Shown piece by piece: positions 1-9,049 of a stretch of 15,000 nt of DNA (positions are counted from its first letter, which is position 1; the number at the start of each line of letters is the position of its first letter). The stretch comes from Trachelipus rathkii (lineage: Eukaryota > Arthropoda > Malacostraca > Isopoda > Trachelipodidae): contig JABUQX010021293.1 of assembly GCA_015478945.1 (NCBI GenBank), forward strand, positions 32,501-47,500, given 5' to 3'. The notes under the pieces were generated by a model. It did not search any database. It was not told the DNA's origin and was given only the letters and a program-made list of their open reading frames with translations. Made by a program: the position numbers and the translations under genes.

Positions 1-99
1 ATTCATGTTCCAAGGCTTTATCAAAATTAACAAGTGATAGGTTAAACAAAAAGTTTTCCATTTACGATGTTAATTTTCTCCATCATTAATGGTACAATA

Positions 100-1130
100 A
101 CAATTGTAACTGAAACCATAAATTTAAAGGAGAAAAGATATCAATATCGTCTTTCTCATCATTTTTATTCATTGACTGTCATTGTCTGAGGACATTAATA
201 CTCTCTTCAGAGTTTATTACGAGAGGGTGACAAACAAGTGTTTGCTGATTATCATAATGATATCTTCAACTGATTGGAGTACAATGATACAATTGGTTAG
301 AATAGAATTGTCATGGAATGGGAAGACATTTATTTTATCATTTGAGCTACCGTACTGGCAGATAAATTCATTAAGTTCCTGCAACCTTAACATAATTTAC
401 AGAGTAACGTCGTGTATTACTGAAAGTTAGCGTACTTTAATTCTGGCCTGTATTTTCTTTAGTTCTACTGAGCCTTAGCCCGAATTGATTAAGGTGCCGC
501 AATGACCTATATTTTGACGAGGAACTTTGCTGGACTGTTGTTTGAGATGTCACAACATTCTAATGTTGGTGGCTGACGGAGTTTGTATTTTTCACTCAAA
601 AAAGAAAATTTTCTTTATATTGGCACCAGAATCTCTCATGACACAATGAACATCATCTGGGGATAGGTTTTTCATTTCGTCAACATTTCATTAAATACGC
701 CATTGAGATATTCACCTGTATATGACAAACAGTGAAAGGGTTCAGAGCAGGACACAAAATTTGGCCTTTTAATAAATGCTGAAAAGGGAAATAAGGGAAT
801 TACAAAGAAACTTGCCTGATTAGTATCTGACCCATTCGTCGGAGGAGAAAGCTAACATTGGGTGATTGTTTTGATAGAGGTTATTAATTCCGAAACTTTA
901 GTTTAAAGACATCATACATTATCTTTCAAATAATATCTCCGTCAGTATTTTTTTTTGCAGTAGTGTATTTTTGAAGAGGACCCGATACTTTCGTTAGAGG
1001 TACAAAGCCAAAAATTTCAACGTGACGGAAAAAGAAGATCGTTCCATTACCTATTAACATCTTGTAAATTACTATTATCCATCCTTTTATTGATTTTTCG
1101 TTCAGTTGTGCCCATATATTTGTATTTTTA
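100..1130 (-). pseudogene. hAT-superfamily transposase relic (broken)
   Basis: Read on the minus strand, three short segments in different frames line up, in order, with the central part of hAT DNA transposases, which cut and paste their own element in the nucleus. At 832-840 the translation gives SSDEWV, in the place of the conserved TTDxWTS motif with the first catalytic Asp. Around 679-723 it gives YTGEYLNGVF, like the usual HTGE-N segment. At 619-636 it gives VMRDSGANI, like the VRDNAANM motif with the second catalytic Asp. Further left, near 379-418, it gives IHDV and MLRLQEL, like QDVxTRWNSTxxMLERL, with the Trp region replaced by a stop. Near 172-214 LKRVLMSSDND fits the segment after the conserved FE-T helix. 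At least one frameshift (near 676) and several stops make it nonfunctional. The BED zinc finger is unclear, and the C-terminal dimerisation region would lie beyond the left edge. Family assignment is from memory. Confidence 0.62.
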
Positions 1131-1658
1131 TATTAGTTTCAAGATTAATCTGCTTCGTTCTTAAACTTGGAATTGGAAATCCTTTACTCTTTTACTCATC
1201 TTCCTACCTTTTCCTTGTGTTTGCTGCTTGGATAGTTCTTAGCCCAGATATCATTTTTCTTTTCCGAGAATAATTATCATTGCAAAGTGTACGGTTTGTG
1301 ATGTCATGGAAAAACAATATCGAAGCTAATCTCAAAACCACACTGGATAAGGATGTCATAGCGGAATTGCTTCATCAGTTGATTTCGAAACGAATATACT
1401 CACAAGTACGAGCCTACCAATAATTATATTGCTAGATTTCGATTGTGACTCAAATTTACTGTGCACACCTTGAGACGCTTTAGTCAAAGTCATTCTAATT
1501 CAATTTCTCAAAAAAAGTTTGCTAAATTATCTAACAAGTCCCATCAGAACAATTTCTATTCACTTTCCGAGTGTCCGAATGCGAATGCAAATAATTTATT
1601 TTTATTGATATTTGCGAAAGTCAATGCGAATATTTAAAAAACATCACTAATAAAAATA
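1130..1658. other. AT-rich spacer, nothing identified
   Basis: No open frame of useful length and no recognisable RNA or repeat was found. The right part could include the decayed N-terminal (BED finger) region of the hAT relic to its left. I could not see the paired Cys and His residues that would show this. Confidence 0.4.
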
Positions 1659-1695
1659 ATATATATATATATATTATATATTATATATAATATAG

Positions 1696-1730
<35 letters not shown>

Positions 1731-1758
1731 TATATATATATATATATATAGTTATAAT

Positions 1759-1789
<31 letters not shown>

Positions 1790-1840
1790 ATATATATATA
1801 TATATAATATATATATATATATTATATATATAATATATTA
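1659..1840. repeat. (TA)n microsatellite array
   Basis: About 180 bp of almost pure alternating A and T, with repeated phase flips (TAATA or ATTAT interruptions). It is followed by TTTTTTGCACC. As self-complementary DNA it can fold into cruciforms. Confidence 0.95.
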
Positions 1841-2631
1841 TTTTTTGCACCTTTTCTCTAAAAAAAAAGTCGCTGGAATCGTACGGTTACAATAATTTTA
1901 ACTTCATTCTTGTGATTTACAAAATTAGTTATCGTACAGCATGAAAAATGTTTATAATATATGGCAGTAATAGTTGCAATTGGTGCCTATAATATTGATA
2001 TTTGTTTTTCCATATATTCACACTCTTCAAACACAGAAAATTTATTAACATTATGATAACTTTGGTAAAGGAGAACCAAAAGAAAACTGGCCCAGGTCCG
2101 AAGCTTACTCCTTGAAACAACGAGTTGTATGCCTTCTGAGCAGCATGTCAAAACTCGATTACATAGGCTATAATTAATATCAGGCTATCAGGCTATAGAA
2201 TACTTAGGGTTACATAGGCTATGATATAACAAATTTAACCGAACAATAAAGGAAAAAAAATTTTAAGACAGAATGGAACCTGCTCATCCCATCGACGGAT
2301 AACAGAACCTTACCATCTTTTCGAAGTCACCATAGCGTTGTTTAGTTGTAAAAGTTTTTTAGTCATTCCCAGGGTAGTTAGCATGGAACTACTCTAAGTT
2401 CTTACGTTAGACAGATTAAAGTGCAAAAGATTCTTTAATAAAGTTTCAACTACAGGTGATAAAGTGTTTATATTATAATTTAAAAACTAAAGTAGCGTTC
2501 TATTAGAGCCAAGAGGCTCTATCCCATATATCACTATTAGCGTATTAAATTGACAGTATTTAAAGGTCAAGGAAAATACTAGGGGCGAAAGCCAAATCAC
2601 GAGTGTTTAAGCCAATGATTATGACGCTTAT
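1841..2631. other. Spacer with short direct repeats, no gene recognised
   Basis: A minus-strand frame of about 60 codons (1929-2120) shows no recognisable motif. Two copies of TTACATAGGCTAT (2159-2171 and 2210-2222) flank a tandem pair of CAGGCTAT (2181-2196). A perfect 7-bp hairpin with a 4-nt loop (TAGAGCC AAGA GGCTCTA) lies at 2504-2521. No protein family was recognised on either strand. Confidence 0.4.
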
Positions 2632-2810
2632 GGTATATATAATATATATATAGGTATATTATAGTATATATATATATTATATATGTATATACATATATTA
2701 ATTATATATTATTATATATATATATACTCTTATATATATATATATGTTAGGATAAAGTATTATATTTACTATGATAATATTATATATATTATATAATATA
2801 TAATAATACA
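2632..2810. repeat. Impure (TA)n array
   Basis: Alternating TA with many phase flips and a few embedded G or C bases. Apparent reading frames through it are low-complexity Tyr/Ile-rich translations and are not credible genes. Confidence 0.93.
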
Positions 2811-3350
2811 TAGAAGGGTGCTGAGAATCCCTACTGGGGCAACATGGCCCGCTGGGGTGCTCGCTGAGTACAGAGCAACCAACCAAAGTCAGCAACTCGC
2901 TTAACATGGGCACAACCATACCAGTTGCCGACAAATAATGCCAATAATAAGACGTAAGACAAATTATTCCTCATGTCGCGAGTGAATTTTCCTATCTCTT
3001 TATTATTTGCATTTAATTTTTCACAAGCTGTGCTTGTTAGCTGCCCATGTGGCGTTGCTTGACTTTGCCGTTGGTTTGTTTCCTGTAACCCAAGGAGCAC
3101 CACGCGGAATGCCATGGTGGCCCCGGTAGGCGGTCCAGCACTCCTTTCTTATAAATTTTAATAAGTTGCCGAGTTTCAAACAGTTGATATCGAAGCAGGA
3201 GGCACGTGTGAAAACTGGTCCGAGATGCCTTCTTTTCTTGGGGAGGCGGATCGGTCTAGGGGTAGAGCCTCCTGTACATTGCTCTAATGGCGACGCTGTT
3301 GGCGATTGTTTCGTTCCCTGTCACGCAGGTTGAAAGTTTCCTTCGTCTCT
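2811..3350. other. Moderate-GC spacer, possible SINE or repeat body
   Basis: This is one of the less AT-rich stretches, bounded on both sides by (TA)n arrays. A minus-strand frame of 94 codons starting at ATG 3115 contains a hydrophobic run (VLLLALFVG near residue 57) but matches no family I know. Its right third has tRNA-like boxes, listed separately. A dispersed repeat of decapod type is the most likely explanation. A decayed coding exon cannot be excluded. Confidence 0.3.
3245..3345 (+). repeat. tRNA-like (possible SINE head) segment
   Basis: TCGGTCTAGGGGTAGAGC (3251-3268) resembles an RNA polymerase III A box, and GGTTGAAAGTTTCC (3328-3341) resembles a B box with one or two mismatches. 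The start-to-start spacing of about 77 bp is longer than in a normal tRNA, and I found no convincing acceptor stem, so a functional tRNA is unlikely. A tRNA-derived SINE remnant ending at the adjoining (TA)n tract is the best reading. Confidence 0.33.
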
Positions 3351-3461
3351 CATATATATATAATACTATATAATATTATATATATATATATATAATATAT
3401 ATAATATATATTATTAATATATATATATTATATATATATATATATTATATATATATATTAT
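3351..3461. repeat. (TA)n array
   Basis: Alternating TA with phase flips, ending immediately before the motif CAGGGGCGTA. Confidence 0.94.
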
Positions 3462-3911
3462 CAGGGGCGTATACATGGCGGTAGGTAGCTTCCTACCCAT
3501 GATTTTTTGAGTCCTTTTTAATAAAATAATTTTTTAAATTGTTAAAGTTAAATAAATTATTACAATTTTATTTGAGAGTGAAAAAAAGAATAATCTAAAA
3601 TAAATTTTAGAAGAAAATCAAACTACTTTAGCTAATAAACAATTATATAATTAAATTCATTGGATAATTTTCCTTCCTACTCGTTCTTAAGAACTAAAAT
3701 TCTAGCTTGATGGGCGTACATAGATCTCATAATTTCATATAAATAATATGTAGGAGCAGGCCAAGCGTCTATACCTGTGCCTGTGTGACGATGCGAAAAA
3801 ATATTACGAAAAATTCGCTGGACGTAATTTCGTTCACCCAGCTGAAATCGCAAACGAATAAATTTAGAAAAAAGAATTTTGAATTTCTCTCTCTCTCTCA
3901 GTCTCTCTCCG
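3462..3911. mobile_element. Possible hAT-type element end plus AT-rich body
   Basis: The segment opens with CAGGGGCGTA (3462-3471), which resembles the CAGGGG-type termini of many arthropod hAT elements. It is followed by an imperfect inverted repeat (GGTAGG TAGCTT CCTACC, 3480-3497, extended by CATG on both sides). A related GGGCGTACATA occurs at 3713-3723. No transposase frame is visible. A candidate opposite end (CACGCCTCTG, 4853-4862) is discussed in the findings, but the flanking 8-bp sequences do not match as target duplications. A short (TC)n tract lies at 3886-3899. Confidence 0.3.
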
Positions 3912-4092
3912 CTATATATAGTATATATATAGTATATAGTATAGTATTATTCTAGTATATATCATTATATAATATTAATTATATATATTTTATATATAAC
4001 TCGATATATTTATTATATATTATATATATATATATTTATATATATATATTATATATACATAATAATATATTATATATTATATATATATATAT
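3912..4092. repeat. Impure (TA)n array
   Basis: Alternating TA with interspersed TAGTATAG and other interruptions. It follows directly on a short CT-rich tract. Confidence 0.93.
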
Positions 4093-4420
4093 GTACGATA
4101 AGTTTTCTCTTACGTGTTCAAGCATTGGCAACAACGTTTTTTTAGTTTGAAATCCTCAGCATTTTGCGAAACAGTGTGTTTCCGGTATTAAATAATAATT
4201 ATTTAACATTACTTTACTATAATAATTAATTATGTAATTAAAATTAATTAAAATTAGTGCTCTAATGGCTTAACTGGATATTTTATATTTGAAAAAATAG
4301 CATTTAAAAGCTTATCTAATGATACCCAAACATTTTTCTTAATTTTTAAAAATCTGGAAGGCGCTTACATTTCTTAATTTCCAAATAACATCCATTAGGT
4401 AATAAATGTCCTATATTAAT
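4093..4420. other. AT-rich spacer, nothing identified
   Basis: No open frame, RNA gene or recognised repeat was found on either strand. It is rich in TTAATTA-type words. It could be the body of a miniature transposon, but no terminal repeats were seen. Confidence 0.4.
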
Positions 4421-4803
4421 TATATATATATATTATTAATTATAGTACAATATGTACTATATATAATATACTGATTAGTACTATATATATACTATATAAT
4501 ATATATATAATACCTATCATTTATAAATATATACTATTATATATATATAATATATAATACCTTATATCATACATCTTTATATATATATATATATATATTA
4601 GATATACGTTAATATATAGTATATATAGTAATAGAAGTATATATATATTACTATAACGTAAAAAACATAGCAAATGTATACAAATATATATATATTATTA
4701 TACATATTATAAGAATAATATATAGTATATATATATATCATATGGAATATAGAGGTATATGATTTAAAGTATATATAATATATATATATATATATATATT
4801 TAT
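4421..4803. repeat. Degenerate TA-rich array
   Basis: A long low-complexity block of TA dinucleotides broken by TAGTA, TACTA and short non-repeat words. It is less pure than the other arrays, suggesting age or merging of several arrays. Confidence 0.88.
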
Positions 4804-4867
4804 TTAATATTTATTTGTAGCTGCTAAACTACCCAATTATAATCTATCAAGGCACGCCTCTGATAAA

Positions 4868-5010
4868 TATTAATATTATATTATATATAATATATATATA
4901 TATATATATAATAACTATATATATATATAATATATTATATATTAATATATATATAATAATATACTTAATATTATATATATATATATAGATTATATATAAT
5001 ATATATTAAG
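4868..5010. repeat. (TA)n array truncating the Jockey-like relic
   Basis: Alternating TA with phase flips. It lies at the point where the minus-strand retrotransposon relic should pass from its linker into the reverse transcriptase domain, so the array or an associated deletion marks the break. Confidence 0.93.
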
Positions 5011-5044
5011 CAGAAAAAATATTAAAAAACCACCTTTAAAGAGA

Positions 5045-6660
5045 AATTATAATTATTAGCAATTAAATATGTTGGAAGGGAGGTGTGAGAGATGAAAAGA
5101 ATTAGCATCATCTGGAATTGTATTTAAGGTGGAATCAGAAGTATTAATGTATTTGAGCAAAGAGTGTCATAAAAAAAAAAACCTTTTTTTAGGTGGTTAT
5201 GTGGGAAGGTTAAACGGCTATTATGTGCTGTCAATTACTAAAAGGGAGGGCAAAGAGGAAGAAGCAAAATCTAAGAGTTGAACATATTTATGAAAAATGT
5301 ACAGAAAAATCGTGAGGAGAGAAGACCTTAGAAAGATTATTGCATTTTCTACTTAAAAGGAAAAGAATTTTTTTAGTGTTCATGAGAATAAATATTTTGC
5401 ACCAATGTTTGGGATGAAAACATTGTTGCAAAGCGTTTCTGTAATTTGAAGACTGATGAGTAATTCCTAAAAGCGCGCCCCAGGTGTTAATAGCACTAGA
5501 ACCAATCATAGCTAAACCAAAAGGTTTTCGTAGGTTTAGTTGAAGGTAAAAGAATCATTAGAGGTTGCACTACACCATGCCAGAGATGAAATTTGCTCGC
5601 CACTTTGGCAACATCGAGGGACCCTATTCCACGGTTAAGCTTAAGTCATTCCATGGGAAATTCAAAGAAAGTACGACGGTCAAGTCTCTGACTTGCTGTC
5701 ATACATTTGCAGCATCTCGAAGGAATGCCAAAACGTTTTTCTCGCAGTATTATGGTGGAGTTCTTCCGTGCAAAGACTTGGGAAGAGAATAGAACATAAA
5801 ACCAGATTATGAGAGTGAATCGGTGAAGGAACCCAGTAGGAGGGAACTAAGAATTTAACAGGATATAAGGAAGAAGTCGCTCCATCAATTAGGAAAAAGG
5901 TTTAGAATGTTGGATTCATCTAAAAGATGATCAGAGATACGTGAGTAGGGAGCTGCATTAACTCCTCGAGGTCATTATGGATTGAAAGTAAGGTAGCAAG
6001 TTCTCCAATTGATAATTTATTTAAGAGTTTAGAGGATAGCAAATTGGGCGGATGTGTGAACTTGAAATCTACCAGAGAATTGATGATTTCAGAGAATGGT
6101 GAAGGAAGAGAGAAGAATGTGTTCTAATTTTGAGTCCTTAAGTAGTCGAAAAAATTTAGGATAGTCAGTTTGTTTAGTTGAGAGACAGATATACAGAACA
6201 GTAGAATTTAGCAGTAGATTGACGATGTTGCCTGGCTAGTGATAGATAAATATTTTGGTAAAACTTCCTAAATCAATACACTGGCGAGCAAACTCATCTT
6301 TGCACACATTTTGGCACAACAACGGCCTTCTTGGCTGAAAAATATGAAGGGAGTAGGATTATAGATAGAAGTAACACAGTAGAGTTTGAGCAGAAAGCTC
6401 TAACACCTAAAGTTTGGCTTAAGAAATCAAAAGACACGGGAACAAACACTGCATTGTAAACATTGACACAACTGAATTCGGCGAAAATTGAAAGAGAAAG
6501 TAGGAGTTAACAGAGTAGAGTTTTGAAGTTCAGAACGCTCAAAAATTCTAATTTTCGCGTTTAGAATAGAGAGAGATTTAAGGAGAGGTGATGTTAACAA
6601 AATTTAAAATTAGCATTAAAGAGAGTATGGCCTGAGATTGAAGGCCGATTACATTCAAAA
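5045..6660 (-). pseudogene. Jockey-like non-LTR retrotransposon relic (endonuclease and linker)
   Basis: Several minus-strand segments, frameshifted against one another, follow the order of the ORF2 protein of Jockey-like LINEs, which nick DNA and copy their RNA into it. Reading from right to left: KFYCSVYLS near 6210, then QTDYPKFF and LEHILL (about 6140-6180). Next comes a 69-codon stretch (about 5927-6130) with VDFKFTHP at the place of the catalytic GDFNxHH, followed by ELATLLSIHNDLEELMQL. DESNILNLF (about 5900) fits the usual NxLDLF, and a serine-rich segment fits the SSDH motif. FPWND is at 5645-5659. RKCNNLSKVFSPHDF (about 5305-5350, in a 73-codon frame) fits the linker before the RT domain. 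The catalytic Asn of GDFN reads Lys, and the SSDH His is not visible. Many stops and shifts make it dead. The part beyond 6250 is weak. The RT domain is absent. The family is recognised from memory. Confidence 0.66.
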
Positions 6661-7040
6661 CAGACGGCAATTTCCTGACGGCACCAACTTCATCACTGGA
6701 GGCTGTCAATAGCCTTCAAATTGGTGATTGGATAAGGGTTTATTTTTGGAAGCCACCCTTAAAAGGTTATCCGAGACTATTCGCGTGGCTGCCATTTTTT
6801 CCCATTTTTATTTTCTTTTTAAAAGGTAGTGTTGTCTGTTAATTGTAGTTTATGGTGTTGTGATTAAAGTGAAGAGGTTGCCTCCAATGTTAAGAAAAAT
6901 GTGAGATAAGAGCGGCAAAAGGGAAGAATAATTGGCACTGGAGTGCCATGGGATGTATTCTAAGACTCCGTATATATTATGGCCCAATGCAGTGGGTAAT
7001 CTCATCTCCTCGGGCAGCGCTACTTCCCCTCCCATACTAG
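6661..7040. other. Spacer, no gene recognised
   Basis: Short frames of about 60 codons exist on both strands (6850-7035 minus, 6932-7117 plus) but show no known motif. The minus-strand one could be a decayed 5' part of the neighbouring retrotransposon, since it lies upstream in the same orientation; this is a guess. A perfect small inverted repeat, TGGCACT GG AGTGCCA, lies at 6933-6948. Confidence 0.35.
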
Positions 7041-7263
7041 TAATATTTATATATAAATATTATATTATATATAATATGAGTGTATTATATTATATATATA
7101 TAATTATATATATATAAGTTAATATAGTATATATATTTATAATGATAATACTATATATATATTATATATTATCTGGTAGTTAGATTTCAGTAAGTAATAT
7201 ATATATCATATATTATACCCTATAGGTACTACTACTACTATTAATATATATATATATATATAT
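7041..7263. repeat. (TA)n array with short (TAC) run
   Basis: Alternating TA with several interruptions and a short TACTACTACTACTA run near 7227-7241. It ends exactly where the GGTGCGG-rich island begins. Confidence 0.92.
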
Positions 7264-7501
7264 CCGGTGCGGTTGAGAGATTGCTTGTGTTGCGCTAAGT
7301 GTTGTGGTGCGGTTGCGGTTGCGCTTGGTTTCGCTCTCCAGATGCGGGTGTTGCGGTGCGTGCGCATTTGCAGACAAAAGCGCCGGTGCGGTGATAGGTG
7401 CGGTGCGGTATGTTGCCGGTAGATGACGAGGTGGTGCAGTGCGGGTGCTGTGTGCGCGACCTCCCGGTGCGGAGCGGTGCGGTGCGCAAAAATCCGGTGC
7501 T
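7264..7501. repeat. GC-rich island of degenerate GGTGCGG repeats
   Basis: About 240 bp, strikingly GC- and CpG-rich against its surroundings, carry roughly a dozen copies of GGTGCGG or near variants (for example at 7266, 7306, 7354, 7384, 7397, 7465 and 7475), irregularly spaced. CCGGTGC occurs near both ends (7264-7270 and 7494-7500). Irregular short motifs of this kind are known in the subterminal regions of hAT (Ac-like) elements, where transposase binds. A degenerate minisatellite is equally possible. Two frames through it (7295-7489 minus and 7439 onward plus) are Arg/Thr-rich shadows. Confidence 0.6.
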
Positions 7502-7639
7502 AGGCCAACACTAGTTTGTAGTCATATTAAATTTCGAGATTGTTCATCAAAAATTATAAAAATTTGGTTTGATAAATTTTTAATAAGCCACAAAACTCTT
7601 GTGAGTTCTTATTTTGAAATTTTAATTTATTTTCATTTT

Positions 7640-7642
<3 letters not shown>
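7502..7642. other. Short AT-rich spacer
   Basis: Begins TAGGCCAACACTAG, a short inverted CTAG pair after the GC-rich island, and then runs into AT-rich unique sequence. No gene was seen. Confidence 0.4.
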
Positions 7643-7671
<29 letters not shown>

Positions 7672-7732
7672 TACTATTATATATATATATATATATTTAT
7701 ATCTATATTATACTATAACTATATATATATAT

Positions 7733-7763
<31 letters not shown>

Positions 7764-7850
7764 CATATATATAATATATATAAATATATTTATATATATA
7801 TATTATTATATAATTATATATATATAGTATATATATATATATTATATATA

Positions 7851-7889
<39 letters not shown>

Positions 7890-8072
7890 CTTATTATATT
7901 ATATATTATATATATAAATAATATATATATATAATATATATAAATAATATATATATATAATTTTCTTATATATATACCTCTATATATAGTATATATATAT
8001 ATATTATATATATATATATATTATATTATAGTATATATAGTTATATATATATATAAATATATATATATCTCC
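7643..8072. repeat. Largest (TA)n array in the window
   Basis: About 430 bp of alternating TA with many phase flips and few other bases. The 111-codon plus-strand frame that enters it is a Tyr/Ile low-complexity translation and is not a gene. Confidence 0.95.
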
Positions 8073-8590
8073 TATTTCTGAAACTCTGCACTTATGCTAA
8101 CAAATATGGGCGTGGTTCCATCAACTACTTCCTTTTGTAGGAGAAAGGTTTCGCTTGGTCTTTAAGGTTATTAAAACCATAAGTTCGTAAATTAGAGGCT
8201 AAGTATTGTTTTATATATCATTAAGTTTTACTTACAAAATAGTTATGTAATTTGGACTAGTAATTTAATTCCAATTTTTTTTTTTAAATTGTTTCTTGAA
8301 TGTTGTTGTAGCGAAATAAGTAATCCTTGATGGTGTAGAGCAAAATGACGAGAACATAACATTCCATTTGACAAATTTAAAAAAATAAGAATGTTTAATA
8401 AAATATAGTTAAATGTAATAAAATAAAAAAAAAAAAAAATATTATTAAGTTTTTATTTTGACTCTTCAGATTCTGACGACTTAAGCTACTGATACACACA
8501 GCTGTTTGTTGATACAATATATATAGGTAGTTTATAACGAGAATTGCCAGCAACATACAATTTAGTTTTCATAGTAATATACTATATATT
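8073..8590. other. AT-rich spacer, unrecognised
   Basis: No open frame or RNA gene was recognised. The left part (8073-8160, with ATGGGCGTGGTTCCATC) has the look of a conserved dispersed repeat, but I cannot name it. An A-rich tract lies at 8426-8440. Confidence 0.35.
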
Positions 8591-8595
8591 GAAAC

Positions 8596-8618
8596 GCCGA
8601 CTCGGAGGACGAGTCGGC
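8596..8618. other. Perfect GC-rich hairpin
   Basis: GCCGACTCG (8596-8604), a 5-nt loop GAGGA, then CGAGTCGGC (8610-8618): a 9-bp perfect stem in otherwise very AT-rich DNA. No CTRR tail follows at Helitron spacing on either strand, and no T-run follows that would suggest a pol III terminator. Its role is unknown; it may be a remnant of a transposon end. Confidence 0.8.
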
Positions 8619-8700
8619 AAACCAGTCAACATATAATTTAATAACAATAATTTATTTAATAATAATTTAATATTTAATATTATTTAATAACATTATAAAC

Positions 8701-8820
8701 AGGGTTGGAAAAAAAACCGTGGTCTGACCAAAAAAACCCAGCCCAGTGTTTGTTTTTTGTGTTTTTTTTGGGGGGGGGGCTTTTTATTGCAATTTTTTTT
8801 TGGGGGGGGGAGCTTTTTAA
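8701..8820. repeat. Homopolymer block with duplicated poly(T)-poly(G) motif
   Basis: T8 followed by G10 (8770-8779) and CTTTTT, then about 30 bp later T9 followed by G9 (8802-8810) and AGCTTTTT. It is preceded by A8 and A7 tracts joined to CCGTGG and CCCAGCCC. This is a two-copy imperfect tandem motif. The 62-codon plus-strand frame across it (8705-8893) is a homopolymer translation. Long G and T runs are also error-prone in sequencing. Confidence 0.75.
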
Positions 8821-8888
8821 AATTTTTCATATTTTGTGGAGGATAAAAATTAACATCACAATTGGCAATAAATGGAAATTTACTTTTT

Positions 8889-8999
8889 TGTAATTATTCT
8901 AGGATTATTTGACAAATCCCAATTAAAAAAAGAGTTGGTAAAATTATTAAGAGTTAAAGTTCTCAAAGAAAACAACTTACCCTTCAACCAATTCCCAAC
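8889..8999 (+). CDS. Short protein-like open stretch, unknown
   Basis: An uninterrupted frame without ATG, about 36 codons, ending at the TGA beginning at 8997. Its composition is ordinary, with charged and hydrophobic residues mixed (for example FDKSQLKKELVKLL, then NNLPFNQFPTEF), unlike the low-complexity frames around it. I recognise no family. It could be a decayed transposon fragment or chance. Confidence 0.2.
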
Positions 9000-9049
9000 T
9001 GAGTTCTGATATGAATATCATTTCTAATTGGTGAAACTTGTAAAGATAA

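Noticed and set aside
182..430. 82-codon plus-strand frame
   Set aside because: It begins at TTG and is antisense to the hAT transposase relic, with no motif of its own.
5565..5792. 75-codon plus-strand frame starting with ATG near the moderate-GC region
   Set aside because: It is antisense to the Jockey-like relic, whose FPWND segment lies on the opposite strand here.
7439..7774. 111-codon plus-strand frame, the longest in the window
   Set aside because: It starts in the GGTGCGG repeats and ends as a Tyr/Ile translation of (TA)n; no protein signal.
8590..8625. Hammerhead ribozyme, as carried by Penelope-like elements
   Set aside because: GAAAC and a stem are present, but the CTGATGA core is not found next to the stem.
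8596..8640. Helitron 3' end
   Set aside because: The hairpin fits, but no CTRR tail follows at the expected distance on either strand.
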